Shown here: one piece after another, positions 1 to 7,629 of the stretch
Layout: the number at the start of each line of letters is the position of its first letter
How positions within the stretch are numbered: position 1 is the stretch's first letter
Assembly: GCF_900110695.1 (NCBI RefSeq)
Contig: NZ_FOEH01000007.1
Span: forward strand, 1-64,000
DNA length: 64,000 nt
Source of the DNA: Virgibacillus subterraneus
Lineage (GTDB): Bacteria; Bacillota; Bacilli; Bacillales; Amphibacillaceae
Direction: 5' to 3'
Program-made: the position numbers and the translations under genes
The notes under the pieces: generated by a model
Databases searched by the model: none
What the model was told of the DNA's origin: nothing
The model's input: only the letters and a program-made list of their open reading frames with translations

Positions 1-55
1 GACCAATAGCATCAAGCATAGTCATTCCATTATATACATAAATAATTATCTTCAT
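1..55 (-). CDS. DJ-1/PfpI family protein, N-terminal part only
   Basis: The first 18 codons of a minus-strand gene run off the left edge of the window. The start is ATG at 55, preceded by the ribosome site AAGGAGG. The visible residues begin MKIIIYVYNGMTMLDAIG, the typical first beta strand and acidic turn of DJ-1/PfpI (ThiJ) proteins. Those include isonitrile hydratase-like enzymes and AraC-linked sensors. The catalytic Cys region is outside the window, so the exact function cannot be given. It would be the next unit of the minus-strand cassette array. Confidence 0.6.
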   Translation of the reverse strand, partial: MKIIIYVYNGMTMLDAIG

Positions 56-100
56 CACTTGCCTCCTTAAAATATTTGCTTCTAATAAATTCTACCCTCT

Positions 101-174
101 TCTTCAACAATCCTGCTTCTATAGTTGAACAAGGATGTTGTTCCTTATTCAACTCTTGCACCCGTTACTTTAAC
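101..174 (-). repeat. Cassette repeat, two adjoining copies (A1, A2)
   Basis: Copy A1 (101-133) and copy A2 (143-174) belong to a family of imperfect palindromes placed after each gene of arrays 1 and 2. Plus-strand consensus: arm CCTTNTTCAAC, centre TATTGCACCCGTTA, arm GTTGAANAAGG. A2 carries the common centre TTGCACCCGTTA. A1 carries the variant AATCCTGCTTC. The arms could pair as a short stem. The stop codon of the adjoining gene (170-172) lies inside the A2 arm, so repeat and gene are directly fused. Confidence 0.75.
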
Positions 175-589
175 TTTTCTTTAGACTATCCAGAACTATA
201 TATCCAAAAATCATTCCAGATATTGTTGTTAATGGCATATCAGGATTTCTTACAAGCATTACACTAAATGGTAATGTAACACTTGGGAGATAAAAGTATA
301 AGAAAGAGGCTTGCGATATATATAGTGTCGGAATTCCAATTGCACATAATTTAACCCAATCAATAGCCCACTTCTTTTTTTCTTTAATTTCTTTTATCAG
401 TGTAGGCAAACGCAATATCATTCCAATTAAAATAGGTAAAACAATAGAATATATAGTTAGTAGTTCTAAAGGTGCGTTAAACATCAATTTTTCTTTAATA
501 TTTAAAGGTATTTTGTATCCCCAAAAAACTAAAGTGAGAAAACCTATAGTTAATGAGAAATAAACCGCAAAACGTTTTACGCTTTTCAT
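170..589 (-). CDS. Small multi-pass membrane protein of unknown function
   Basis: A 139-residue protein with about four hydrophobic segments (roughly residues 8-24, 42-60, 77-97, 113-135). The start ATG at 589 has the ribosome site AGGGGG. I recognise no named family. It aligns along its whole length with the ORF at 17414-17821 in this window: both have LRxPxLIxEI, a K-W-x-x-DWVK block, AIGxP and a C-terminal GxxFGxxxLDSLKK. Two diverged paralogues therefore sit in one window, one inside the palindrome-punctuated array and one outside. The stop codon falls in the downstream repeat. Confidence 0.75.
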   Translation of the reverse strand: MKSVKRFAVYFSLTIGFLTLVFWGYKIPLNIKEKLMFNAPLELLTIYSIVLPILIGMILRLPTLIKEIKEKKKWAIDWVKLCAIGIPTLYISQASFLYFYLPSVTLPFSVMLVRNPDMPLTTISGMIFGYIVLDSLKKS

Positions 590-602
590 ATATTAAATCC
601 CC

Positions 603-718
603 CTTATTCAACTCTTCTGCTGCTTTAGCACAAGAAGCGAATGCTCTTATTAAACAAACGCACCCTTTAGGTGAAGAAGAAAAGCTTATTAAACAATCGC
701 GCCCTTTTGTTTAATTGT
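603..718 (-). repeat. Cassette repeats, three tandem degenerate copies (B1-B3)
   Basis: Three successive copies at about 603-637, 645-678 and 685-718, each opening with CTTATTNAAC and closing with a T-T-N-A-A arm. Centres differ: a CTGCTGC form, then ACGCACCCTTTAG, then TCGCGCCCTTTTG. Triple occupancy at one boundary suggests that intervening units were lost or that repeats accumulate by tandem duplication. Confidence 0.65.
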
Positions 719-740
719 TTGCTACGCCTTTACCCATTCC

Positions 741-1144
741 TTATACTCCTTTTTCCTGATACCAACGAATAATCCTCCATTTATCATCCGAACCCTTTTG
801 CCAAACTTCAAGATTCAAGGCTCTTACCACTCTTTCATTTTCATCATCACTATATGTAATTTCATAAGAAGTTGTTGCCTGATTTTCGTGTTGTGGTAAG
901 ATTTTTAATCCTGAAAAAATGAACTGTATTTTTTTAACTTAAAGTGATTAGCGGCCTCTTCATTGCCTTCTTTAATATCTTTAAGATTGAATTTTTCTAC
1001 CTGTCCCAACGATGGCATGTAAAGCCACCCCTGAAATTCATCAGAATATAAATCGTTCATCTCCTCATAATTCCCACTCTCAAATTCCTGATGCAACTCC
1101 ATTAACCTATATACCTCATTTGATACTTCTTGTTCTAGTCCCAT
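741..1144 (-). pseudogene. NTF2-like (SnoaL/DUF4440-type) protein, frameshifted
   Basis: The open frame from ATG at 1144 (ribosome site TAGGAGTGG) stops at 905. Coding sense continues in another frame to a stop at 741-743, with residues such as EVWQKGSDDKWRIIRWYQEKG. Adding one T to the T6 run near 912-917 joins the two parts into about 135 residues. The N-terminal half has the helix-rich pattern of NTF2-like proteins, including NDLYSDEFQGW. The C-terminal half has the closing beta strands, W-x-I-x-x-W-Y. The function is unknown; such folds bind small ligands. A further upstream ATG at 1225 lacks a ribosome site. The break is real decay or a homopolymer read error. Confidence 0.65.
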
Positions 1145-1267
1145 ACGTTCCACTCCTAACGAATAATATCTACACATAATGTTATTCGACAATAACCCCC
1201 TAATTCCCTTTCCTTTTTTACGCAAGATAAATCCAATATATTATTCAATTAATCCTTATTAGATACG

Positions 1268-1306
1268 AAAAGAGCGCCGATTCTTATTCAAGAATGGCGC
1301 CCGATT
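1268..1306 (-). terminator. Hairpin after the DJ-1 gene, a cassette-repeat variant
   Basis: On the minus strand GGCGCCATTCTT, loop GAATA, AGAATCGGCGC, followed by TCTTTTCG. The inner part resembles the longer cassette-repeat copies at 2985 and 34100, which also carry GCGCAATTCC. It suggests that the repeat family and the local terminators share ancestry or function. It lies about 25 bp beyond the stop of the 1329-1922 gene. Confidence 0.55.
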
Positions 1307-1328
1307 CTGGAAAATTGATTGCTATAAA

Positions 1329-1922
1329 TTAACTAATATACGGGTTCCCATATTTATCACAATAATTATAGAACCCATGTCGATTCATATACATCATTTT
1401 TTCAATATTCTCAGGAGTATCAAATTCAATCAATTCCAAAACTAAATTGGTAAATTCAATAGGAGCCGTTCCATTTGCAGTAACCAAGTTTCTATCTTTT
1501 ACTGCTTGTTTCTCTAAAAAACTACTATTTGGATTATAACCTTCATAATCATTCCAAATGTAAACTGAATTACCGGTGTGGTTATGATTATTCAGAAAAC
1601 CATTCTCTGCCAAAAAATCCACAGCACCGCATATTGCTGCTATAGGAATATTATTTTGAAATGTAGTTTTGATTAACTGTAAAAGCTTTTTATTATCGTT
1701 ACTCCATGAATTTCCGCCAATCATTACTAGTAAATTAAAATCTTCAGGTTCAGACCCAATAATATAATCGACAGAGGTTTTAAAACCTCCTATTGAACTT
1801 ACAATACGATCTAAAGAAATAGTATTAACAGACCAATCTTCTCTTTGATTTAATGCCGATGATAAGTAAGCACCTTCCCAATCTGCATACTCATCTAATA
1901 TGAGAAATAACGCCTTTTTCAT
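1329..1922 (-). CDS. DJ-1/PfpI family protein
   Basis: A 197-residue soluble protein of the DJ-1/PfpI superfamily. Visible landmarks are the N-terminal strand ALFLILDEYADWEG with the conserved acid near residue 16, a LLVMIGG strand, and the nucleophile elbow AAICGAV with Cys98. Members act as glyoxalase-III-like deglycases, chaperones or intracellular amidases. The sequence alone does not choose between these. It starts at ATG 1922 after a G-rich site. It is the second DJ-1 protein of array 1, the other being cut by the left window edge. Its upstream neighbour is an EamA exporter in a separate unit. Confidence 0.85.
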   Translation of the reverse strand: MKKALFLILDEYADWEGAYLSSALNQREDWSVNTISLDRIVSSIGGFKTSVDYIIGSEPEDFNLLVMIGGNSWSNDNKKLLQLIKTTFQNNIPIAAICGAVDFLAENGFLNNHNHTGNSVYIWNDYEGYNPNSSFLEKQAVKDRNLVTANGTAPIEFTNLVLELIEFDTPENIEKMMYMNRHGFYNYCDKYGNPYIS

Positions 1923-1960
1923 ACTGACATACCCCCTTATAGATTTAATTTTATTTATTT

Positions 1961-1994
1961 AATTGTTCAACAATCCTGGCCCGTTAGTTGAAGA
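1961..1994 (-). repeat. Cassette repeat D
   Basis: Plus strand TTGTTCAAC, centre AATCCTGGCCCGTTA, arm GTTGAAGAG. A clean member of the family with arms TTCAAC and GTTGAA, 8 bp after the stop of the EamA gene. Confidence 0.7.
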
Positions 1995-2002
1995 GTATAT
2001 AA

Positions 2003-2899
2003 TCAAGATGGTTGGTTTTCAGTTTCTCTATGTTTTTTATTATCTCCCAATGAAAGTAATAAAATAGATACTATCAAGAGGATGCCTCCAATAATATTAA
2101 GGACAGTTAATTCGATAGGGAAAAACGGAAATGAAATTACTGCAAGTATAACAGGGCTAAACGCCCTAGTAACGTTGGCAATAGAAAAGCGCAAATATTT
2201 AAGTGCTTCATATAATAAGATTGTTCCAATAAATCCAGTTATAACTGAGGATAAAATAATTAATGATATGCCCTTATACGAATAATTACCATTAAATAAA
2301 TCACCAACTAATACTGCATAAATCAAGACAAAAATTAGCGTGATAGAATTGTTTGTAAATAATATAGAGTTTGAGTTCTTATCTTTAGAGAGAGTTTTCT
2401 TAATAAAAATGTTAGTCAATGCAAAAAAGAAGGTATATAAAAGAGCAAATAGACTTCCTAATAATGTCGAGTTACCTACCCCACCTTTATTAACAAACAT
2501 AAAAGTACCTAGGATTGCCAGAATGATAAATGCAATTTCACTTTTTGACATTCTCTCACCTAATATTAGAACGGATAAAATCACAGCAAATACAGTATAA
2601 AATCTACCAAGAAACCCAACCTGAACTGGTGATAGCAAATCCATACTGATAAACAAAAAAATTACGCCCAAGGAATTAAATACAGCCAATAAAATAATTT
2701 CTTTTTCAAAGTGAAATGAAACAGTTTTTTTCGTCACTATCCCCCACAAATAACTGGCAGAAATAATTGCAATTGTATTAATAATTGCAGCCTTGGATGG
2801 TGAGATATGCAAAAGCCCAAACTTTGATAATAACGGACCAACTGCCATCATTAATACTGATAATAAATTAAATGTGTATCCCTTTTTTAAATTGGTCAT
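2003..2899 (-). CDS. EamA/DMT-superfamily transporter
   Basis: A 298-residue integral membrane protein with about ten hydrophobic helices arranged as two EamA repeats (roughly residues 5-135 and 150-285). It has no signal peptide or soluble domain. The family moves small metabolites, amino acids or drugs across the cytoplasmic membrane; the substrate cannot be read here. The start ATG 2899 follows AGGGGGG. The C-terminal tail is short and basic/acidic. It stands as a single-gene unit bounded by repeats D and E, with no overlapping partner, so it probably has its own promoter in 2900-2985. Confidence 0.85.
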   Translation of the reverse strand: MTNLKKGYTFNLLSVLMMAVGPLLSKFGLLHISPSKAAIINTIAIISASYLWGIVTKKTVSFHFEKEIILLAVFNSLGVIFLFISMDLLSPVQVGFLGRFYTVFAVILSVLILGERMSKSEIAFIILAILGTFMFVNKGGVGNSTLLGSLFALLYTFFFALTNIFIKKTLSKDKNSNSILFTNNSITLIFVLIYAVLVGDLFNGNYSYKGISLIILSSVITGFIGTILLYEALKYLRFSIANVTRAFSPVILAVISFPFFPIELTVLNIIGGILLIVSILLLSLGDNKKHRETENQPS

Positions 2900-2984
2900 C
2901 TTTCCCCCCTCAAATCTTCACTATTAAACAAAAATCATTAAGTAAAACCCCTTTTCAAAATTGCAGTCGCCATGGTTGACAGAA

Positions 2985-3027
2985 GGCGCAATTCCTTTTT
3001 AAAGATTAGCACCCGTTAATTGAACAA
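2985..3027 (-). repeat. Cassette repeat E, extended form
   Basis: Plus strand GGCGCAATTCCTTTTTAAAG, then ATTAGCACCCGTTA, then ATTGAACAAG. It shows both the common centre GCACCCGTTA and the extra GCGCAATTCC arm also present at 34100. It follows the adenylyltransferase gene and its terminator. Confidence 0.7.
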
Positions 3028-3052
3028 GCACCCTACTTTTTTTGCAGGGTGC
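3028..3052 (-). terminator. Terminator hairpin of the adenylyltransferase gene
   Basis: Stem GCACCC/GGGTGC with an A/T-rich loop, 13 bp after the stop codon. On the minus strand the stem is followed by TTGTTC, so the repeat replaces a full T tract. Confidence 0.6.
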
Positions 3053-3064
3053 TATATCATTCAC

Positions 3065-3946
3065 TTAATATATTCTCGTTGCATAAGAAGGTAAATTTCT
3101 AACATCTTTAAGGTATTTAGTCATGTTTTTATCATCATCAATTGGATATGTGAAGTTAAAATGTACAGCGACATCTTGAGATAAGATTCTAAACAAGTCA
3201 CAAGTAATAAATATTGATTCCCACATATTTGTATAATCAGAATTAGAATAAGTTTCTTTGTACATCTTCCAATATGATTCTGGGAGGTATTCCTTAAAAT
3301 ACTTCCCCAAATTTCCAGGGGAAACTTGAAAGTCTTGTTGTATCCCAATCCACCAAGTAACCATTTTATCCAAGGAATCTCTCGTCGTATATTCAAACAT
3401 AAGTTTTGCATATGGGAGTTCATCACGCCAAATGGCTTTTGCAACGTTTTGCAAACACCACCAGAAATTGTTTGCATAACTATCGTATTCACCTTTGGAT
3501 GGCTTTTTCACATGGTAATCAATATCGGTAGGGCAAGGTATTGCTCGCAAAAGATTATCTTTGTCCATTAAGGGAAGAGTGAGCTTATCTTTTCCATACT
3601 CCTCAAACATGACTTCCTTTGTTTGAATACGAAGGTCTATACGATTTCCATCTGTAAAAAGCAATAAGAACCCATATGACTTGGTGAAATCGAAATCAAT
3701 TTCCCTACCAAAATCATTTTTGTCAGGTTCTTGCATCATTATTAAACTTCCAAACTCGTTAATCCATGTCTTATCTTCTATAAAAGACGCTGTTTCTGTC
3801 ACAACATAAACAATATCATAATCCTGAAAAATATCTTTGGGTACATTAGGGTTTGTTCTTGAACCATTCATATAAACTGCTCGAATACGCTCATCTGCCT
3901 TTGCAAAATTTATTATTAGGTCCATCATTTCTTGTTCATTCCTCAT
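3065..3946 (-). CDS. Aminoglycoside 6-adenylyltransferase, ANT(6)/AadK family
   Basis: A 293-residue cytoplasmic enzyme matching the ANT(6) family, which inactivates streptomycin by adenylating the 6-hydroxyl. The N-terminal nucleotidyltransferase domain shows the G-S-R motif at residues 28-30 and the metal-binding pair DYD near 42-44. The family motif FDFTKSYGFLLLF and a W-rich C-terminal helical domain follow. The length fits the family (about 280-300). The start ATG 3946 has AGGAGGG five bases upstream. It resembles the chromosomal aadK type of Bacillus. Its position as a single-gene unit between palindromes is what one would expect of a captured resistance gene. Confidence 0.88.
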   Translation of the reverse strand: MRNEQEMMDLIINFAKADERIRAVYMNGSRTNPNVPKDIFQDYDIVYVVTETASFIEDKTWINEFGSLIMMQEPDKNDFGREIDFDFTKSYGFLLLFTDGNRIDLRIQTKEVMFEEYGKDKLTLPLMDKDNLLRAIPCPTDIDYHVKKPSKGEYDSYANNFWWCLQNVAKAIWRDELPYAKLMFEYTTRDSLDKMVTWWIGIQQDFQVSPGNLGKYFKEYLPESYWKMYKETYSNSDYTNMWESIFITCDLFRILSQDVAVHFNFTYPIDDDKNMTKYLKDVRNLPSYATRIY

Positions 3947-4233
3947 TTATTTCCCTCCTAAAATAGTTAGTTTTTGAATAAAAATTACAACGGAGGGGCT
4001 CGAGGATGATATAAACCTAATAAAATAATAAAAGTTTATAATTTATTTAAGGTTTTTTTCATCTAATCTTCCTTCCCTGTTTAGATTTATCCTGTACTTA
4101 AATTAGTTCAATATATGTTCGGAAATTCCTTTTTTATAGAAAATGCATATAAAAAAATTTAACTAAAACGGCATTTTTCTTCTTCAATATTACTGCTAGT
4201 TAGCACAATAAAAAAGGAGCTTTCCTACAAACT
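3947..4233. other. Gene-free stretch in array 1
   Basis: An A/T-rich stretch of about 285 bp between the adenylyltransferase start and repeat F. I see no convincing ORF on either strand. It probably holds the promoter of the adenylyltransferase gene and remnants of a lost unit. A terminator-like hairpin AAGGAG/CTCCTT with a T run lies at about 4209-4236, minus sense, just beyond repeat F. Confidence 0.4.
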
Positions 4234-4267
4234 CCTTGTTCAACTACTGCACCCGTTAATTCAATAG
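4234..4267 (-). repeat. Cassette repeat F
   Basis: Plus strand CTTGTTCAAC, centre TACTGCACCCGTTA, arm ATTCAATAG. It lies 5 bp after the stop of the 73-residue membrane protein gene. In gene sense it is followed at once by a GGAG...CTCC stem and TTTTTTATTG, so the order is gene, repeat, terminator. Confidence 0.75.
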
Positions 4268-4271
4268 CAAT

Positions 4272-4493
4272 CTACTGAAGTCCGTGGTGTAATATTAAAT
4301 CCCTTATAACTTCATTTCCAAAGGTAAACCACAATAATAACAACAAAACTATAATTCCCATTACAAGACTAAACCAAGCGAAGTATTTATTCTCCTTATT
4401 TATCACTGGATACAGAACAATTAGTAATACTCCAAACGCAATAGTAATTACTATCGAAAGCTGTCCTGTTAAAGTTTCAAAAATCATTTCCAA
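4272..4493 (-). CDS. Small two-helix membrane protein, unknown
   Basis: 73 residues with two hydrophobic helices (about 13-30 and 38-58) and short polar ends; I recognise no family. ATG 4493 has the strong site GGGGGG eight bases upstream, supporting real translation. It is flanked by repeats F and G, with no overlap with neighbours. Small two-helix proteins of this kind are common array cargo in this window. Confidence 0.6.
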   Translation of the reverse strand: MEMIFETLTGQLSIVITIAFGVLLIVLYPVINKENKYFAWFSLVMGIIVLLLLLWFTFGNEVIRDLILHHGLQ

Positions 4494-4549
4494 TCCCCCC
4501 AGAATTGAATTTTCTATTTATTCTCTTTTACGACCAATCCACTAAGAAT

Positions 4550-4584
4550 TCTTTCTTAAACTTTTGCACCCTATAGTTAAATAA
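4550..4584 (-). repeat. Cassette repeat G
   Basis: Plus strand TTCTTTCTTAAAC, centre TTTTGCACCCTATA, arm GTTAAATAAA. It lies 11 bp after the stop of the 62-residue gene. Confidence 0.65.
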
Positions 4585-4595
4585 ATTTCTAGTTT

Positions 4596-4784
4596 TTAGT
4601 CATTATCATTGCGGGTGAATTTGTCAGCTAATTTTGCGCCGATATAAGCACCTAAACCAGCAATTAAGCCAATTATAATTTCCCTATAACTAGAATTTGG
4701 AACGAACATGCTTGCTGCAAAAGCAAATAGACCAGTAATGAGTCCTACCAAAACACCTTGTGACCAACTTCTCTTTCTTTTCAT
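4596..4784 (-). CDS. Small glycine-rich membrane protein, unknown
   Basis: 62 residues: a basic N-terminus (KRKRSW), then two helices rich in Gly and Ala (GVLVGLITGLFAF and IIGLIAGLGAYIGAKLAD), giving a glycine-zipper look, then a charged tail. ATG 4784 is preceded by AGGAGG. There is no recognised family. It stands alone between repeats G and H, most likely expressed from its own promoter. Confidence 0.6.
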   Translation of the reverse strand: MKRKRSWSQGVLVGLITGLFAFAASMFVPNSSYREIIIGLIAGLGAYIGAKLADKFTRNDND

Positions 4785-4850
4785 TTCTACCTCCTATGCT
4801 TTTCTTAGCCATTTTATTTCTAAATCATTAGGAACTGCCTCATCGACAAC

Positions 4851-4887
4851 TCCTTGTTTCACTTTTGCACCCGTTAGTTTTAATAGG
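4851..4887 (-). repeat. Cassette repeat H
   Basis: Plus strand TCCTTGTTTCAC, centre TTTTGCACCCGTTA, arm GTTTTAATAGG. It begins about 6 bp after the stop of the lipoprotein gene. Confidence 0.75.
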
Positions 4888-4892
4888 AAATA

Positions 4893-5558
4893 TTATCTTT
4901 TCTTAATCGTAACCTCCGAAGTATCTAATCCTAACCTTTTCCTTAACTCCCCTGTGATAGAGAATGAAATTATAGCACCTTTTTCAACATCAACAAATTG
5001 GTGGTGGGTCCCCGTAACAATTGTTCCATCAGTACCATATGTTTTAGTTGGGCTGGGGTTAAATTTTATAAGATGCTCATTATAATTTCCGCTGATTTTC
5101 CCTTGCGTAAAAATGTCCTTTGGTAAAACTACATAAGGTGGTTGTCTTTGCACCACAGAAACTTTAATTGTGTTTTTCTTCACTTCTATTATACCGTCTT
5201 TCGGAACAGGTGACCCATTTACTTCTAACTCATAATCCCATAATTCTTTTGCTAAATCCTTTAATTGAGCGTCACTGTATTCATTTATAAGGTCGTCAAT
5301 CAACTGATTATAATAATCAGCTTCCTCTTTCGCATAGTTAAAATCCGTTTCAATACTTTGTAATGTATTTTTTAGTTCCTCATTCTTTTCTTCTAATTTT
5401 TTTATTTGGGCATCTTTATCTTCAATAAGTTGTTTCGTAGCGTTGTCATCATTCGTTTTGTCATTATTTTGAATCGAACTTTTATCCGTACAACCTGATA
5501 CTGATAAGAAAACAATAATACATAATGTTGTTAATAATAAAGTAACTATTTTCTCCAT
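4893..5558 (-). CDS. Lipoprotein with coiled coil, unknown function
   Basis: I place the start at ATG 5558, preceded by AGGGGGATT, because the longer frame to 5654 lacks a ribosome site. The 221-residue product has a lipoprotein signal: basic start, hydrophobic core and lipobox VSGC with Cys23. A charged linker and a coiled coil (about 38-85, K/E/L-rich heptads) follow. The C-terminal beta-rich domain carries the motifs GSPVPKDGIIEVK and GTDGTIVTGTHHQF. It is probably exported and anchored to the outer face of the membrane. No named family is recognised. It is bounded by repeats H and I. Confidence 0.75.
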   Translation of the reverse strand: MEKIVTLLLTTLCIIVFLSVSGCTDKSSIQNNDKTNDDNATKQLIEDKDAQIKKLEEKNEELKNTLQSIETDFNYAKEEADYYNQLIDDLINEYSDAQLKDLAKELWDYELEVNGSPVPKDGIIEVKKNTIKVSVVQRQPPYVVLPKDIFTQGKISGNYNEHLIKFNPSPTKTYGTDGTIVTGTHHQFVDVEKGAIISFSITGELRKRLGLDTSEVTIKKR

Positions 5559-5646
5559 TTTAATCCCCCTATATTTAACTTCAATCTTACCTTTATGTTC
5601 TAAAATCTCTGTATAATTCACCTGCAACTTTAGTGGAACAATGCCA

Positions 5647-5697
5647 ATAAGCATTGGCTTTTCCTTTTAAAGTATTGCACCAGTTAATGAAATAAAG
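5647..5697 (-). repeat. Cassette repeat I with adjoining hairpin
   Basis: The repeat at 5661-5697 reads TTCCTTTTAAAG, centre TATTGCACCAGTTA, arm ATGAAATAAAG. It abuts a perfect GCCAAT-AAGC-ATTGGC hairpin at 5647-5662. It follows the decayed gene at 5700-5898 by 3 bp. Confidence 0.65.
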
Positions 5698-5699
5698 AG

Positions 5700-5898
5700 T
5701 TAATTCTTATTTTTAATTACATCTATTAAATAGTAAATTAGAGAAACCACAAATGAGAGTAAAATTATAATTATTGTTCCAAAGGTATAAATTACTGATT
5801 CAGCAGGGTCTCCACCATCAAATACATTTCCAAATATGAAATAGAAAATAGCACTAATTTATATAAAAAAAAACGAAAATGCTTACAAATTTCCCCAT
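5700..5898 (-). pseudogene. Decayed small membrane protein gene
   Basis: ATG 5898 with a strong AAGGGGG site starts MGKFVSIFVFF and hits a stop within 15 codons at a T9 run. The frame that continues codes for about 56 hydrophobic residues including GNVFDGGDPAESVIYTFG and a long Ile/Leu helix, ending at TAA 5700-5702. At least one indel and one nonsense change are needed to rejoin the parts. It occupies exactly one slot between repeats I and J. Function unknown. Confidence 0.5.
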
Positions 5899-5923
5899 AT
5901 TCAATCCCCCTTAAATAGAATTT

Positions 5924-5955
5924 TCTCTTGAATAATCCTGCTTCGTTAGTTTAAG
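5924..5955 (-). repeat. Cassette repeat J, right end of array 1
   Basis: Plus strand TTCTCTTGAATAATCCTGCT, then TCGTTA, arm GTTTAAG. It carries the AATCCTGCTTC centre variant also seen in A1. No further copy is found to its right until 34 kb. Confidence 0.65.
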
Positions 5956-6147
5956 TGTAATTCTTCACAAATCTGTGTTTATTTTAACATAAATATTCAC
6001 AAAATTTTGTGAAGTCATAGGAAAACTGACTAATTGCCAATTTACATATGAGATTGCAGGCAAAGTGTACACCCTAACAACTTAAGGTGAAAATCACACT
6101 GCAATTTTAAGTGATGCTATTACTGAAAATACTATTATGCCAACAAA
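5956..6147. other. Junction region between array 1 and the MFS gene
   Basis: Contains the A/T-rich motif TTTTAACATAAATATTC near 5981-5999, shared with several other leaders in the window. Otherwise I see no gene. The motif may be the promoter of the former first array unit. Confidence 0.35.
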
Positions 6148-6186
6148 AAAACGACCATCAATCAGCATGCAGATTAATGGTCGTTT
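6148..6186 (-). terminator. Terminator of the MFS exporter gene
   Basis: Stem AACGACCAT/ATGGTCGTT with an 18-base loop. On the minus strand the T-rich tail (TTTTTTTG) supports intrinsic termination about 70 bp after the MFS stop codon. Confidence 0.7.
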
Positions 6187-6253
6187 TACATTACATTACA
6201 TTTTTAATATTTTCAATAGATCAATATTCGTCTACTGCTGAACCAACGTCAGG

Positions 6254-7420
6254 TCAGCTCTTACTTCTCACAGCTTCTGACCCCTGTTTACGATACATGG
6301 AAATTAACGCCGCTCCGATTGAAAGTAAAGCAAAAAATCCGCCGACTGTTGCATTTTGTTCAATAGAGGCACGCTCAATAACCAGACCGCCAACCAGTGA
6401 TCCGAATGCGATACCTAGATGAAGCGCCGAGTTATTCAGACTCTGCTGAATGTCAGATGTCTCAGGTGATAAACCAATGAGATAGGACTGTGTTGCTGGA
6501 GCCAACGTCCAGCTGAGCACCCCCCAGATCACCAATATCGTTAAAAATGCCGGGAGTGCAAATGTTGTATATGGTATGGAGAATATAACCAGCGTAAACA
6601 GAACGATCGTTAACATAATGGTCCGCTCTGGCCCTAGTTTGTCTGATAAAGTACCACCAACTCCACCACCACTTACAGCTGCTATTCCGAAAATCAAGTA
6701 GATAACACTGAGCCAAGTCCCGTCTATCTCCATGGTCATTTTTACAAAAGGAGTCAAATAAGCATAAAGAACTGTATGGCCCGCTATGAACAGAAATGTT
6801 ATGGCCTGCCCAAAAAATATTCTCCGTCTTTTCAAAGTTGCCAGTTGTTTTCTAATTGGGTTGGAAGGCTTCGGATCAATCTGCTCCATCAAAAGGAACA
6901 CACCAGCTATGGAAAAGACAGTCAAAACAGAAATCAGCACAAATGGTGCACGCCATCCAAAAGCATTCCCCAACAGTATCCCGACAGGAATCCCAAGAAC
7001 AATCGAGGCACTAACTCCCATGGATACTATTCCGATTGCCCTGCCACGATATCTTGTATGAACGATTGATGGCGCGATGGTTAGACAGAGAATAATTAGT
7101 AGTGATCCGCTCAATGCCGAAATAATTCTCCCTATAAAGACAATCGAATATGTCGGGCTGAAAACTGTGACAATATTTCCCAATAGAAATATAGCCAGCG
7201 AAATAAGTGTCAGCCGTTTTCGCTCGATATTCGACGTAAGTATTAATAAAATCGGTGCCCCAACAGCAAAAATCAGTGAAAAAATAGTAATCAGGAAGCC
7301 AACCTGACCAAGACTAACATCCAGGTCTGCTGCCATCAGGTCCAATAAACCACCAATAATTAATTCAACCATCCCGACAACAAATGCAACTATCATTAAA
7401 AAGTAAACACGCTTATTCAT
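6254..7420 (-). CDS. MFS drug/metabolite exporter, DHA1 family
   Basis: 388 residues with twelve hydrophobic helices in two sixes separated by a short basic loop near 190-200 (KRRRIFFG). This is typical of DHA1 exporters such as the AraJ/Bmr/YtbD group. The conserved loop after helix 2 (NIERKR) and motif C in helix 5 (GIVSMGVSASIVLGIPVG) are present. Motif C marks the proton-antiport exporters. The substrate is unknown. A MerR-type regulator with a BmrR-like ligand domain lies upstream on the same strand, so it is the obvious candidate controller. The start ATG 7420 has AAAGGCG upstream. Confidence 0.85.
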   Translation of the reverse strand: MNKRVYFLMIVAFVVGMVELIIGGLLDLMAADLDVSLGQVGFLITIFSLIFAVGAPILLILTSNIERKRLTLISLAIFLLGNIVTVFSPTYSIVFIGRIISALSGSLLIILCLTIAPSIVHTRYRGRAIGIVSMGVSASIVLGIPVGILLGNAFGWRAPFVLISVLTVFSIAGVFLLMEQIDPKPSNPIRKQLATLKRRRIFFGQAITFLFIAGHTVLYAYLTPFVKMTMEIDGTWLSVIYLIFGIAAVSGGGVGGTLSDKLGPERTIMLTIVLFTLVIFSIPYTTFALPAFLTILVIWGVLSWTLAPATQSYLIGLSPETSDIQQSLNNSALHLGIAFGSLVGGLVIERASIEQNATVGGFFALLSIGAALISMYRKQGSEAVRSKS

Positions 7421-7629
7421 TTCATGACGCCTTTCATCTCTTAGTTAGTTCGATAGTTAATCGTAAACCTAATTGTTCAAAAAGACAAGAGTGTACCAGA
7501 TAAATACTTTTAACAAACACAATATATGTATATATCGCTATCTTCCTGCTATAACAGACAAAATAGTACTGAAACTAACCAATAATAACCTAGTACACCA
7601 GAGTTAACTGTTGTCGTCCTTTACAAAAA
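7421..7629. other. Leader of the MFS gene
   Basis: About 210 bp with no ORF on either strand that I trust. It should contain the MFS promoter. TTGAAC and TATCGA with 19 bp between them could be a MerR-type promoter, but the match is poor. Confidence 0.3.

Noticed and set aside
2082-2600. Plus-strand ORFs over the EamA gene
   Set aside because: They are antisense shadows of a clear membrane protein, with no ribosome sites and no family features.
1-5957. Class-type integron
   Set aside because: No integrase, no attI, and the repeats are too short for attC. Kept only as an integron-like finding.
7421-7629. A second MerR promoter with 19-bp spacer before the MFS gene
   Set aside because: TTGAAC-N19-TATCGA has a weak -10 and no good dyad; not called as a feature.
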